Assembly (NCBI GenBank): GCA_021817755.1
Contig: JAKAGC010000238.1
Span: 1-6,441 of the forward strand
DNA: 6,441 bases
Origin: Acidobacteriota bacterium
Lineage (GTDB): Bacteria > Acidobacteriota > Aminicenantia > UBA2199
Direction: 5' to 3'
Shown here: one piece after another, positions 1 to 6,252 of the stretch
Layout: each line of letters starts with the position of its first letter
Position numbering within the stretch: the first letter of the stretch is position 1
Position numbers and translations under genes: made by a program
The notes under the pieces: model-generated
What the model was told of the DNA's origin: nothing
The model's input: only the letters and a program-made list of their open reading frames with translations
Database searches by the model: none

Positions 1-169
1 CATCCCCATGATTTACACCACCCATACCATTAATCGAATCACCCACAATTGCAATACGCTCTTCGTTCCTTTCAGCTTCATCCCAAAATAATTCGTCGAT
101 CGTTTTCTCTTTCGGATAAACCCTATATGTATCATTAAAAGTATATAAAATCCGTTGTTTCTCCTCTTC
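1..169 (-). other. N-terminal edge of an adenylation (A) domain, cut by the window
   Basis: After the condensation domain the chain continues with ILYTFNDTYRVYPKEKTIDE and LFWDEAERNEERIAIV (residues 1307-1345). This matches the usual entry into an NRPS adenylation domain, of the form FN-x-T-x-x-x-YP-x-x-x-TIxELFxxQAxxxPxxIAV. None of the A3-A10 core motifs or specificity-pocket residues lie inside the window, so the activated amino acid cannot be predicted. The chain leaves the window at residue 1356. Confidence 0.85.
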
Positions 170-3100
170 CCTAATTAACTCCAAATCTCCAAGCGTCAAA
201 GAGCTGTCTGTCACTATCGTTCGTGCGATTTTTTCAAAATACTCTATAAAACCATTGATTGTTTCCTCTTTAAACAATTCAGAACTGTAATTAAAGGAAA
301 AATGCAACCCATCCATTGTCTCCAACGCTGTTAGCATCAAATCGAATTTGGCAGAATTTTCGAGATGTTCCTTTTTTATTCTATCCCAATCTATAATTTC
401 GATTTTTTTAAAATCATCTCCCAAAAAATCCACTTCATTCATCATACTGAACATTACATCGAAAATAGGATTGCGTCCACCCTCGCGATTCACATTTAGA
501 TTCTCCACCAGCAATTCAAAAGGATATTCTTCATTTTCAAATGCTTCCAGCGTGCCTATCTTTAATTCCTCTAAAAACGCATCCACTGTTAATTCCCCTA
601 TTGGAAAATTCCGTAATGCCAGCGTATTCACCATCATGCCAACGATATCTTGTAATTCTTCCCTCCTACGAGCCCCAGCCGGTGTTCCGATAATAATATC
701 TTCCTGGCTGCTTAACTTCGATAACAGGATCGAATATGCCCCCAATAACAACATAAACACTGTTAATCCCTTTTCACGAGCAAATCCACTTCTACTCTTG
801 CTTAATTCGTTCCCCCATTCAAAATCTACTCGCTTCCCCTTGTAACTCTGAATCCCCGGACGTTGAAAATCATAAGGAAGATTTAATACCGGCAATTCAC
901 CGTTCAATGCTTCCAGCCAGAACGACTCCTGCGCCTCCATCCATTCCTTACCCTCCCCATGATTAAACCATTCCGAATAGTCCCGGTACTGCAATCCCAC
1001 ATCACTAAGCGTCTCTCCACGAGCCAATAGCATGAACTCCCGCTTTAATATCTCCTGGGAAACACCATCCGTGATAATATGATGCATGTCCATATATAAA
1101 CAAGGTTTCCCTTTTTTGTCTCCCCCGCCTATATAATAAACTCGCAGTAATGGAGGTTTGCTTAAATCAAACGGAACCCCAAAAAAAGGTTCACCTTCTA
1201 CAATTTGAAATTCAACATCCCTGTATATCCGTTGAACAGGAGTTCCATTTATCAGTTCGAAACCTGTACGTAAACTTTCGTGCCGCCTAATCAACTCCTT
1301 AAAAATCCATTGCAATTTTTCGATTTCCCACTCCCCATCCGGATAAAACACCTGCGGTGTGTTATATACCGTGTTACTCCCCGTCATTTGATGCAAAAAA
1401 TATATACGTGCCTGTCCAGGTGATAAGGTATAATACTCCTTCTCTTCACATAATGGTATCAATGCGTGTTCAATCCCCTTTACTCCATCCAAATAATTCG
1501 ATAATGAACGGATAGTTCCGTGTTTAAAAAATTCTCCGATTCCTAATTTAACCCCTAAGCGTTTATTAATTTTAGAAATCGCTACTATAGCTTTTAATGA
1601 ATCTCCTTTCAACTTAAAAAAATCATCATCCAAACCAATATTCTCATAACCCAATACCTCTTCCCATATCCTCCCGATAATTCCTTTTCTATCATTTTCA
1701 CCACTTTTCCCCTCTTGCTCCTTCCATTCTTCCAATCCCTCACGTTTGACCTGAAAGTTTCCCTTTTCCAAACCCGAGATATCTACATTGTCCAACCAAT
1801 ACCGCTTCCCTTCAAATGCATAAGTCGGTAACGAAACCCTGAAAGCTTTCTCATCTCCATATACTTTATCCCATGCAACACCAATACCATAGGTCCATAA
1901 TTCCCCTACTTTATCAAGTAAATAATCCAGCCCCCGTTTTCCCTCATCTCTTCCATTGAATGCTTGAATTATCTCCCAACCTTCCCTTATTCCCAATTCT
2001 TTTTTTAATTCTGTACCTTCTTTATCTTTACCATTCCCAGGTCCCAATAAAATGCAGATTCCTTCTCTCCCTACAGGCCATTCCTCTATTTTCCCGGGAT
2101 TTTGAATCCCAAGATTTTCTTTAACAATTCGATTCAATCCCTCTTCAAGAGTTATACTCCCTTCTATGCACCTTATAATATATTCTCCTATCCCTTTCCC
2201 TATTATTGCCGAAGGCTTTATTCCCCATTCCATAAGCAATCGCATCATCCCATATTCAAGCGCAAATACAAGATAGGCAGTATAACGTTCAAATCCTGTT
2301 TCCTTTTCTCCAAAAAGTATCTCTTCCATATTCACATGTAAAAGAGAATTTAAAATTTTAAAACAGGATTCCACTCCTTCCCGGAAAACAGTTTCACGCT
2401 CCCATAAATCATTCCCACAATTTTTATAAAGGTCCCAATTCCCCGGCAATACAAAAATAACTCCCGACCTATCTTTCCTCCCCACTTCATTGATTACTCC
2501 ATTCCCTTTCAAAGCTTTTCTTAATTCATCCGTATCGTGACATAGTACTGCACTTCTATACTCAAAAAATTTTCTTCCCTGATATAATGTAAAAGCAATA
2601 TCCCGGATATCCAATTCCCTCTTATGATCGAGAAATTGTGATAGTTTCTCCCGGTAGGAATGCAATGAAGACTCAGTCCGTGCTGAAAGTAAAATCACCC
2701 TGGTGTTAGTAAAATCGCTTTCCCCTTTACATTCAACCGATTCTCGCCCGTGAAGCGGCGCTTCTTCAAGGATCACATGAACATTTGTTCCCCCCATTCC
2801 AAAAGAACTCACACCCGCTCTAGCAGGAGAATTATTTACCTTTAACTCCATCAATTCCGAATTAAAATAAAAAGGCGAATTTTCAACATCTATAGCCCTA
2901 TTGGGGAATTTAAAATTCACTAAAGGTGGAATAATTTTATGTTTTAAAACCAGTGCCCCTTTAATCAACCCAGCGATTCCTGCCGCACTATCCAGGTGCC
3001 CCAAGTTCCCCTTTATCGATCCGACTCCACAGAAATTTCGTTTCATTGTATTAAAAGCAGTCGTGAGCGCTTCGAATTCCATCGGGTCTCCCATTGGAGT

Positions 3101-4069
3101 TGCTGTCCCGTGTGCTTCTACATAAAGAATTGTTTCCGGTGAAACATCCCCCATATGCAAAGCCGTTTTAATCACTTCCGCCTGACCTTGCACACTTAGT
3201 GCCGGATACCCGATTTTACGTCTCCCATCATTATTAACTGCCGTTCCTTTAATAATACCTTCGATATGGTCTCCGTGCTGTCTCGCATCCTCCAATACTT
3301 TCAGTACCACCAGTCCCACACCTTCTCCACTGACAATCCCACTTCCATCAACGTCAAATGGGCGGCAATGTCCATCCCGCGAAAGTATCATCCCCTCCTG
3401 GTACATATAACCCAACGGTTCCGTTGAAAAAACACGGATTCCCCCTGCAATCGCCATATCGCATTGACCTGTCAGTAATGAACGGCAGGCATAATCTACA
3501 GCAACTAAAGATGTCGAACAAGCCGTTTGAATTGAAACTGCCGGACCTTTCAAATTCAAACAATAAGAAACCCGTGTCGCAATAAAATCCCGATTCGATA
3601 ACATATTTTCAAGGTATCCACCCAATAACTCACGATTCCCCCCCAAACGCGACAAAGCTTCCCAATCAAAACTTGTAGATGCTCCCACGAAAAGTCCGAT
3701 TAACCCATTATAAGTATCCGGATTGTACCCTGCATCTTCTAATGCTTCCCAGACACACTCATGCAAAATACGTGTCTGAGGATTCATGATACGCGCCTCT
3801 GTCGGCGTGTAATCAAAAAATTGAGCATCAAAGTTTTCCCGGTTTTCCAGGGAAATAACACCCTTCACATAATTACTATTATGGAATACACTCTCCTCTA
3901 TTCCATGTGATTGAAGTTCTTCTTCCGTTAAAAACCGAACAGCTTCAGCTCCCGCTATTAAACTCTGCCAAAGTGGTTCGATTCCATGAGCACCGGGAAA
4001 TCGACCCGCCATTCCTATTATTGCAATCTCCAAACCGGTCTCTATGGATTCTTGTTTCTCAACTATCAT
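1..4069 (-). CDS. Hybrid polyketide synthase/nonribosomal peptide synthetase (KS, vestigial AT, carrier, C, start of A), C-terminus beyond the window
   Basis: This is a cytoplasmic modular megasynthase that builds a mixed ketide-peptide product. The frame is open for 1356 codons to the left edge, so only the N-terminal part is seen. Domains in order are KS (about residues 14-435), KS-AT linker (436-535), degenerate AT with post-AT linker (537-758), carrier (792-860), condensation (878-1290) and the beginning of an adenylation domain (from about 1301). The ATG at 4069-4067 is certain: an in-frame TAA lies five codons upstream (4084-4082) and AAGGAG sits 8 nt before it. KS begins only 13 residues in, so there is no loading module or N-terminal docking segment, and the substrate must come from another protein. 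No ketoreductase, dehydratase or enoylreductase lies between AT and carrier, so a beta-keto product is expected if the module works. The AT lacks its nucleophile and much of its fold. The amino acid specificity lies outside the window, and the product is unknown. Confidence 0.95.
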   Translation of the reverse strand, partial: MIVEKQESIETGLEIAIIGMAGRFPGAHGIEPLWQSLIAGAEAVRFLTEEELQSHGIEESVFHNSNYVKGVISLENRENFDAQFFDYTPTEARIMNPQTRILHECVWEALEDAGYNPDTYNGLIGLFVGASTSFDWEALSRLGGNRELLGGYLENMLSNRDFIATRVSYCLNLKGPAVSIQTACSTSLVAVDYACRSLLTGQCDMAIAGGIRVFSTEPLGYMYQEGMILSRDGHCRPFDVDGSGIVSGEGVGLVVLKVLEDARQHGDHIEGIIKGTAVNNDGRRKIGYPALSVQGQAEVIKTALHMGDVSPETILYVEAHGTATPMGDPMEFEALTTAFNTMKRNFCGVGSIKGNLGHLDSAAGIAGLIKGALVLKHKIIPPLVNFKFPNRAIDVENSPFYFNSELMELKVNNSPARAGVSSFGMGGTNVHVILEEAPLHGRESVECKGESDFTNTRVILLSARTESSLHSYREKLSQFLDHKRELDIRDIAFTLYQGRKFFEYRSAVLCHDTDELRKALKGNGVINEVGRKDRSGVIFVLPGNWDLYKNCGNDLWERETVFREGVESCFKILNSLLHVNMEEILFGEKETGFERYTAYLVFALEYGMMRLLMEWGIKPSAIIGKGIGEYIIRCIEGSITLEEGLNRIVKENLGIQNPGKIEEWPVGREGICILLGPGNGKDKEGTELKKELGIREGWEIIQAFNGRDEGKRGLDYLLDKVGELWTYGIGVAWDKVYGDEKAFRVSLPTYAFEGKRYWLDNVDISGLEKGNFQVKREGLEEWKEQEGKSGENDRKGIIGRIWEEVLGYENIGLDDDFFKLKGDSLKAIVAISKINKRLGVKLGIGEFFKHGTIRSLSNYLDGVKGIEHALIPLCEEKEYYTLSPGQARIYFLHQMTGSNTVYNTPQVFYPDGEWEIEKLQWIFKELIRRHESLRTGFELINGTPVQRIYRDVEFQIVEGEPFFGVPFDLSKPPLLRVYYIGGGDKKGKPCLYMDMHHIITDGVSQEILKREFMLLARGETLSDVGLQYRDYSEWFNHGEGKEWMEAQESFWLEALNGELPVLNLPYDFQRPGIQSYKGKRVDFEWGNELSKSRSGFAREKGLTVFMLLLGAYSILLSKLSSQEDIIIGTPAGARRREELQDIVGMMVNTLALRNFPIGELTVDAFLEELKIGTLEAFENEEYPFELLVENLNVNREGGRNPIFDVMFSMMNEVDFLGDDFKKIEIIDWDRIKKEHLENSAKFDLMLTALETMDGLHFSFNYSSELFKEETINGFIEYFEKIARTIVTDSSLTLGDLELIREEEKQRILYTFNDTYRVYPKEKTIDELFWDEAERNEERIAIVGDSINGMGGVNHGD
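200..1438 (-). other. Condensation (C) domain
   Basis: This domain forms the amide bond between the chain on the upstream carrier and the amino acid loaded by the downstream A domain. It covers about residues 878-1290, a normal length for a full C domain. Core motifs appear in order: LSPGQARIYFLHQM (C1), RRHESLRTGFE (C2), MHHIITDGVS (C3, HHxxxDG with His996-His997 and Asp1001-Gly1002), YRDYSEWF (C4), IIIGTPAGARRREELQ with VGMMVNTLALR (C5), and YPFELLVENLNVNREGGRNP (C6 and C7). The catalytic second His is present. The form of C3 fits a standard LCL-type domain rather than a cyclisation (DxxxxD) or epimerisation domain. Confidence 0.93.
1490..1696 (-). other. Acyl/peptidyl carrier domain
   Basis: This is a four-helix carrier that holds the chain on a 4'-phosphopantetheine arm between KS and the C domain. 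It covers about residues 792-860, a normal length. It runs from the helix GIIGRIWEEVLG through the loop DDDFFKLKGDSLKA, with Ser824 as the attachment site, to a recognition helix ending GEFFKHGTIRSLSNYL. The usual LGGDSL reads LKGDSL, with a Lys in place of the first Gly of the motif. The DSL core needed by the phosphopantetheinyl transferase is kept, so the domain is probably functional. An Asp before the Ser is common in carriers that feed condensation domains. Confidence 0.9.
1796..2461 (-). other. Vestigial acyltransferase (AT) domain with post-AT linker
   Basis: In a working module AT loads malonyl or methylmalonyl units onto the carrier. Here the N-terminal half is recognisable: VIFVLPGNW in place of FVFPGQG (residues 537-545), then FALEYGMMRLLMEWGIKPSA before the active-site loop. 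The loop reads G624-K-G626-I-G-E-Y where GHSxGEY is expected, so the nucleophilic Ser is Gly and the preceding His is Lys. Only 50 residues then separate Gly626 from a LLGPGNG stretch (676-678) that matches the conserved GPG near the AT C-terminus; in FabD-type folds this gap is about 185 residues. The region that normally carries the catalytic His is therefore absent. The ELWTYGIGVAWDKVY and PTYAFEGKRYW linker (748-758) is well kept. This domain is almost certainly inactive. Confidence 0.85.
2765..4030 (-). other. Ketosynthase (KS) domain of the megasynthase
   Basis: This domain catalyses decarboxylative Claisen condensation of the incoming acyl chain with an extender unit on the carrier. 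It spans about residues 14-435, a normal length for a modular KS. It opens with EIAIIGMAGRFPGA and closes with SSFGMGGTNVHVILEEAP. All catalytic residues are visible: Cys184 in QTACSTSL, His320 in VEAHGTATPMGDP, and Lys353 and His358 in IKGNLGH. The nucleophile is Cys, not the Gln of a decarboxylating KSQ, and no His is lost as in a non-elongating KS0. The stretch YQEGMILSRDGHCRPFD resembles KS domains of hybrid NRPS-PKS modules that accept a peptidyl or aminoacyl chain; that sub-type is an inference from memory of the family. Confidence 0.95.
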
Positions 4070-4077
4070 CCGATAGG

Positions 4078-4083
4078 CTCCTT
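4078..4083 (-). promoter_or_regulatory. Ribosome binding site of the megasynthase
   Basis: Read leftward the sequence is AAGGAG, then 8 nt (CCTATCGG), then ATG. This near-consensus site, together with an in-frame TAA at 4084-4082, fixes the start of the synthase. Confidence 0.9.
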
Positions 4084-4120
4084 AAACCAGGATTTGATTT
4101 TAATGACGCAGAAATACCAC

Positions 4121-4182
4121 TAACGGCGAATATTCAAAAGAAATCGGTGGGAAAAGGATTTTAATACAAGCTTCCGCCGTTA
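4121..4182. repeat. Perfect 8-bp inverted repeat, TAACGGCG / CGCCGTTA, with 46-bp spacing
   Basis: The arms are at 4121-4128 and 4175-4182. They are GC-rich within AT-rich surroundings and lie about 50 and 105 bp upstream of the synthase start codon. Two half-sites on opposite strands could bind a regulator dimer or two dimers with looping. They could also pair in a long mRNA leader. A chance origin is possible. Confidence 0.4.
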
Positions 4183-4195
4183 AATAAAGAATAAG

Positions 4196-4212
4196 TCGAT
4201 GAAAAAAATCGA
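4196..4212. other. Small hairpin, TCGAT / ATCGA with a GAAAAAA loop
   Basis: The 5-bp stem arms are at 4196-4200 and 4208-4212 with a 7-nt purine loop; a G-T pair could extend the stem by one. In the leftward direction the loop reads as seven pyrimidines, not a terminator T-tract after the stem. It is too weak to be a convincing terminator. Confidence 0.2.
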
Positions 4213-4268
4213 TTGATTAAATGGTCATCCTGTGAGTTAGCTGTAAATCCTGAAAAAGATACCACACT

Positions 4269-4284
4269 TTTACACCCCTGTAAA
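4269..4284. promoter_or_regulatory. 16-bp palindrome TTTACA-CCCC-TGTAAA, possible operator
   Basis: The two 6-bp arms are perfect and separated by CCCC, a size typical of a dimeric helix-turn-helix regulator site. It lies about 200 bp upstream of the synthase start and 140 bp past the end of the exported-protein gene. No cognate regulator is visible in the window, so its role is only suggested. Confidence 0.3.
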
Positions 4285-4423
4285 TATATAAATATGTCAC
4301 CTCACACTATTATTCAATGTGGCGCAGCAGTACTCCCAATCAGAGATATACAAAATTGTGACTACAATATTTAAAACGAAACCCTTAAATATGTCTATAT
4401 CGAAAATATAAAACTACATGTTT

Positions 4424-5320
4424 TCAATTTATTTTCAAAGGTCGTGGATGGAAGTATCCATCCGCATCCCACCAGCCTTCCACATAAGGTTGCAATGGTG
4501 AAACCGCTTCTTTCATCGAGTGTGATTTCCCATTCGATAATTCCAACCATCCCTGATCCGAAGGCAATATATGTGCTGAATCAGGTTCATTTCCCTTAAT
4601 ACCAGAACCCGGGACAAAGAATTTCCATTCACCCTCTTTTCCGATAATTTTGCCTTCTACGTAATACCCGTCTGGTTCCCGGTAATCATCCATAGCCAGG
4701 AAAGTATAATCTTTTAGAACAAGGTATCCCCGGATTTCATCCGGTGGTGCAGGTAGGTCTGCGATCAATGAACTCGATTCATCTCCCCATATCTTATTCC
4801 ATTCAATTATTTTATCCATTACAGGTGATTGATCCCGTTCAATAATAAAATGAACATAATCCGTTTTATATTTTCCAAGTACAGGATCTTTCGGTAATGT
4901 AAACCTCCATCCAGAAGGTGCATAGAGAAAGAAATAAAACCAGTAATGGTTTTTCCCTTCCAAACCCGGATTATAAGTAAACCCGCCAATTTTACGAACC
5001 GGGAATTTATCTTTATCAAGAATAAGTGCATAAACACGATATTCAGGAGGTAATTGAATCCCTAAATCCACCATCAATGTCAAGAAATTTCTTCCGCTTC
5101 CGATTTCTGCAGCTTTTTCGAAAGCGCCATCCATTTGTTCCTTATTCAAAGAAATAGGCATTTTCTGATCCTGTTTCGTCAAATCTTTCGATGCTTTCAA
5201 TTGATCGTTAACATATAAACCGATATTCGGATTTGAATGACATTGATTAAAAAAGAAGCACATCAGCAGAATAACGGTTAAAACCAAAACAATGATGATT
5301 GGACTCATTTTTACGTTCAT
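4424..5320 (-). CDS. Predicted membrane-anchored or exported protein, family not recognised (298 aa)
   Basis: I do not recognise this protein. It starts MNVKMSPIIIVLVLTVILLM, a short basic head followed by a hydrophobic helix (about residues 7-24), so it is either an uncleaved anchor or a signal peptide. Cys27 follows in FFNQC, which is a poor lipobox, so a lipoprotein is unlikely but not excluded. The rest is soluble, rich in aromatic residues and glycine: GGFTYNPGLEGKNHYWFYFF, then APSGWRFTLP, GYYVEGKIIGKEGEWKFF, and the ending EGWWDADGYFHPRPL. This looks like a beta-rich extracytoplasmic domain. The ATG at 5320-5318 is preferred over upstream in-frame ATGs, including 5362, because AGGAGG sits 9 nt before it and the chosen start leaves a clean signal segment. 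The gene has its own promoter and a 354-bp gap from the synthase, so a shared job is unproven. Confidence 0.85.
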   Translation of the reverse strand: MNVKMSPIIIVLVLTVILLMCFFFNQCHSNPNIGLYVNDQLKASKDLTKQDQKMPISLNKEQMDGAFEKAAEIGSGRNFLTLMVDLGIQLPPEYRVYALILDKDKFPVRKIGGFTYNPGLEGKNHYWFYFFLYAPSGWRFTLPKDPVLGKYKTDYVHFIIERDQSPVMDKIIEWNKIWGDESSSLIADLPAPPDEIRGYLVLKDYTFLAMDDYREPDGYYVEGKIIGKEGEWKFFVPGSGIKGNEPDSAHILPSDQGWLELSNGKSHSMKEAVSPLQPYVEGWWDADGYFHPRPLKIN

Positions 5321-5329
5321 AGTACATTT

Positions 5330-5335
5330 CCTCCT
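5330..5335 (-). promoter_or_regulatory. Ribosome binding site of the 298-aa protein
   Basis: Read leftward, AGGAGG is followed by 9 nt (AAATGTACT) and ATG at 5320-5318. This strong site selects this start over the ATG at 5362, whose codon lies upstream of the likely transcript start. Confidence 0.88.
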
Positions 5336-5341
5336 CATATA

Positions 5342-5369
5342 ATTATAGTTCATTCCAATCAAAAATCAA
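5342..5369 (-). promoter_or_regulatory. Sigma70-like promoter of the 298-aa protein
   Basis: Read leftward, TTGATT (5369-5364) and a perfect TATAAT (5347-5342) are 16 bp apart. Transcription would begin about 7 bp further on, just before the AGGAGG, giving a very short leader. This supports the 298-codon start. Confidence 0.6.
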
Positions 5370-5736
5370 ATTAATTAAAAGAATCATCCAGAAAAAAGAA
5401 AAATCACTCAAACTCTCTATAATAATCTGTTTTTCTCAATCATAAATTTATCTTTGCACATCTAAAGCAAGTTATCATCATCGCTTTAATGATCGTGGCA
5501 TAGAATCCAAAAGTATATTTAAAATCTTAAAGAGTGAATCCAAGTTTACTTGATTTATCTTCATAATTATTGAAATTTTTATAACCAAGGTTTCAATAGA
5601 ATCCATTAAACACTCCCTAAATTCAAGATTGTATTTCTCTAAGCAAGCTTGCATATTAATTTTCTTTAGAAATAATATTCATATATCCCAGTGCAGAATT
5701 CAAAAGCTCGAATACCAATTCAAACAATTAAAGTGT
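5370..5736. other. AT-rich intergenic region without a recognisable gene
   Basis: All frames are broken by frequent stops. The only structures I see are an 8-bp inverted repeat at 5568-5598, listed separately, and a 10-bp perfect palindrome GCAAGCTTGC at 5643-5652. No tRNA- or riboswitch-like fold is apparent. Confidence 0.55.
5568..5598. repeat. 8-bp inverted repeat TATTGAAA / TTTCAATA
   Basis: The arms at 5568-5575 and 5591-5598 are perfect and separated by 15 nt. The stem is AT-rich and has no following T-run, so it is not a typical terminator. It lies 140 bp beyond the end of the repeat-derived frame. Confidence 0.3.
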
Positions 5737-6180
5737 TTAAGTTAAAAGTCGGAATGCCGATTCAAAAATTCTCGATGCTGTTTTTGAAAGTGCAAGTGCA
5801 AATGAAAAAAATTTCATTTCAGATGCTGTGATTGGGAGTGCCGATGCAAAATGTCCCATTGCAGATGTGCGGAGTGTTAGTGCAGGAGAAAAAAATTGAA
5901 TTGCAGATGCGAAGAGTGTAAGTGCAGGTGTAAATAATAGCATTGCAGATGCCGGGAATGTAAGTGCAGGAGAAAAAAATTGAATTGCAGATGTGAAGAA
6001 CGTAAGTGCAGGTGTAATAAATTGAATTGTAGATGCGAGGAACGTAAGTGCAGATGTAAAAAATAGCATTGCAGATGTCGGGAATGTCAGTGCAGGTGTA
6101 ATAAATTGAGTTGCAGATACGGAGAATGTAAGTGCAGATGCAACAAGAGTAATTGCAGAAATTATAAAAGCGGTTTTCAA
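5737..6180 (-). CDS. Doubtful repeat-encoded frame, Phe/Ser/Ala-rich heptads (147 aa)
   Basis: This is the only frame open through the 42-bp array. It would start with TTG at 6180, directly after an in-frame TAA at 6186-6184, and no clear Shine-Dalgarno precedes it. The protein is a chain of seven-residue repeats such as FTSAIQF, FSPALTF and FASAIQF, with almost no charged residues until the last 40. Such a chain resembles neither a normal soluble protein nor a set of membrane helices. A TTGACA-type promoter-like sequence at 6252-6225 points toward it. It may be a genuine low-complexity surface or adhesive peptide, or only the accidental open frame of a DNA repeat; I favour the latter. Confidence 0.25.
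   Translation of the reverse strand: MKTAFIISAITLVASALTFSVSATQFITPALTFPTSAMLFFTSALTFLASTIQFITPALTFFTSAIQFFSPALTFPASAMLLFTPALTLFASAIQFFSPALTLRTSAMGHFASALPITASEMKFFSFALALSKTASRIFESAFRLLT
5816..6160. repeat. Degenerate tandem array with an exact 42-bp period (eight full units plus a partial one)
   Basis: Units begin at 5816, 5858, 5900, 5942, 5984, 6026, 6068, 6110 and 6152, always 42 bp apart. Most open with ATTGCAGATG, with AGTGCAG 21 bp later, so each unit is two related 21-bp halves (about 13 of 21 bases match between halves in a typical unit). Units differ by many substitutions but there is no insertion or deletion across the array. Left of 5816 a further weak copy (about 5768-5815) is out of register by 6 bp. 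A 21-bp spacing equals seven codons and also two turns of B-DNA, so the strict register could reflect coding constraint, DNA shape, or both. Confidence 0.9.
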
Positions 6181-6224
6181 TAATTATCGCGACTCTGTGC
6201 GTTAAAGCCGTGTTGCTTCACCAG

Positions 6225-6252
6225 TTTGTATTTACTTTAAAGGTAGTGTCAA
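6225..6252 (-). promoter_or_regulatory. Promoter-like sequence reading toward the tandem array
   Basis: Read leftward, a perfect TTGACA (6252-6247) is followed after 16 bp by TACAAA (6230-6225), a four-of-six match to TATAAT. It would start transcription near 6218, about 40 bp before the TTG at 6180. The same bases are part of an insertion-sequence-like end, so the match may have another origin. Confidence 0.3.

Larger units (their letters stand above)
4084..4423. other. Intergenic leader between the exported protein and the megasynthase
   Basis: About 340 bp of AT-rich DNA lie between two genes that read in the same direction (leftward). No convincing open frame is present. It holds a widely spaced 8-bp inverted repeat (4121-4182), a small AT-rich hairpin (4196-4212) and a 16-bp palindrome (4269-4284), each listed separately. 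I found no strong rho-independent terminator after the TGA at 4426-4424, and no clear TTGACA/TATAAT pair for the synthase. The length argues that the synthase has its own promoter here. Confidence 0.6.

Noticed and set aside
348..845. Plus-strand 165-codon frame
   Set aside because: It is antisense to the condensation domain, Ser/Phe/Asn-rich and without a family signal; it is a shadow of the synthase.
3354..3563. Minus-strand 69-codon frame inside the KS region
   Set aside because: It overlaps the KS domain in another frame, and the KS frame carries all catalytic motifs. It is a shadow frame.
3907..4164. Plus-strand 85-codon frame overlapping the synthase start
   Set aside because: It is antisense to the KS N-terminus, has no ribosome binding site and no motif, and merely runs on into the leader.
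4819..5037. Minus-strand 72-codon frame inside the 298-aa gene
   Set aside because: It is a shifted frame within a gene that has its own promoter, ribosome binding site and signal segment.
5858..6160. Metallothionein-like Cys-rich plus frame (CRCEECKCRCK)
   Set aside because: It is broken by several TAA and TAG codons between units and arises from the TGCAGATGC repeat core.
5816..6160. CRISPR array
   Set aside because: The units are contiguous degenerate 42-bp repeats with no unique spacers, so this is a tandem repeat.
5741..6205. Plus-strand repeat protein read through four TGA codons (recoded TGA)
   Set aside because: TGA is absent from all 1356 in-frame codons of the synthase while TGG is used for Trp, and the 298-aa gene ends in TGA, so TGA is a stop here. 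This frame is not a gene.
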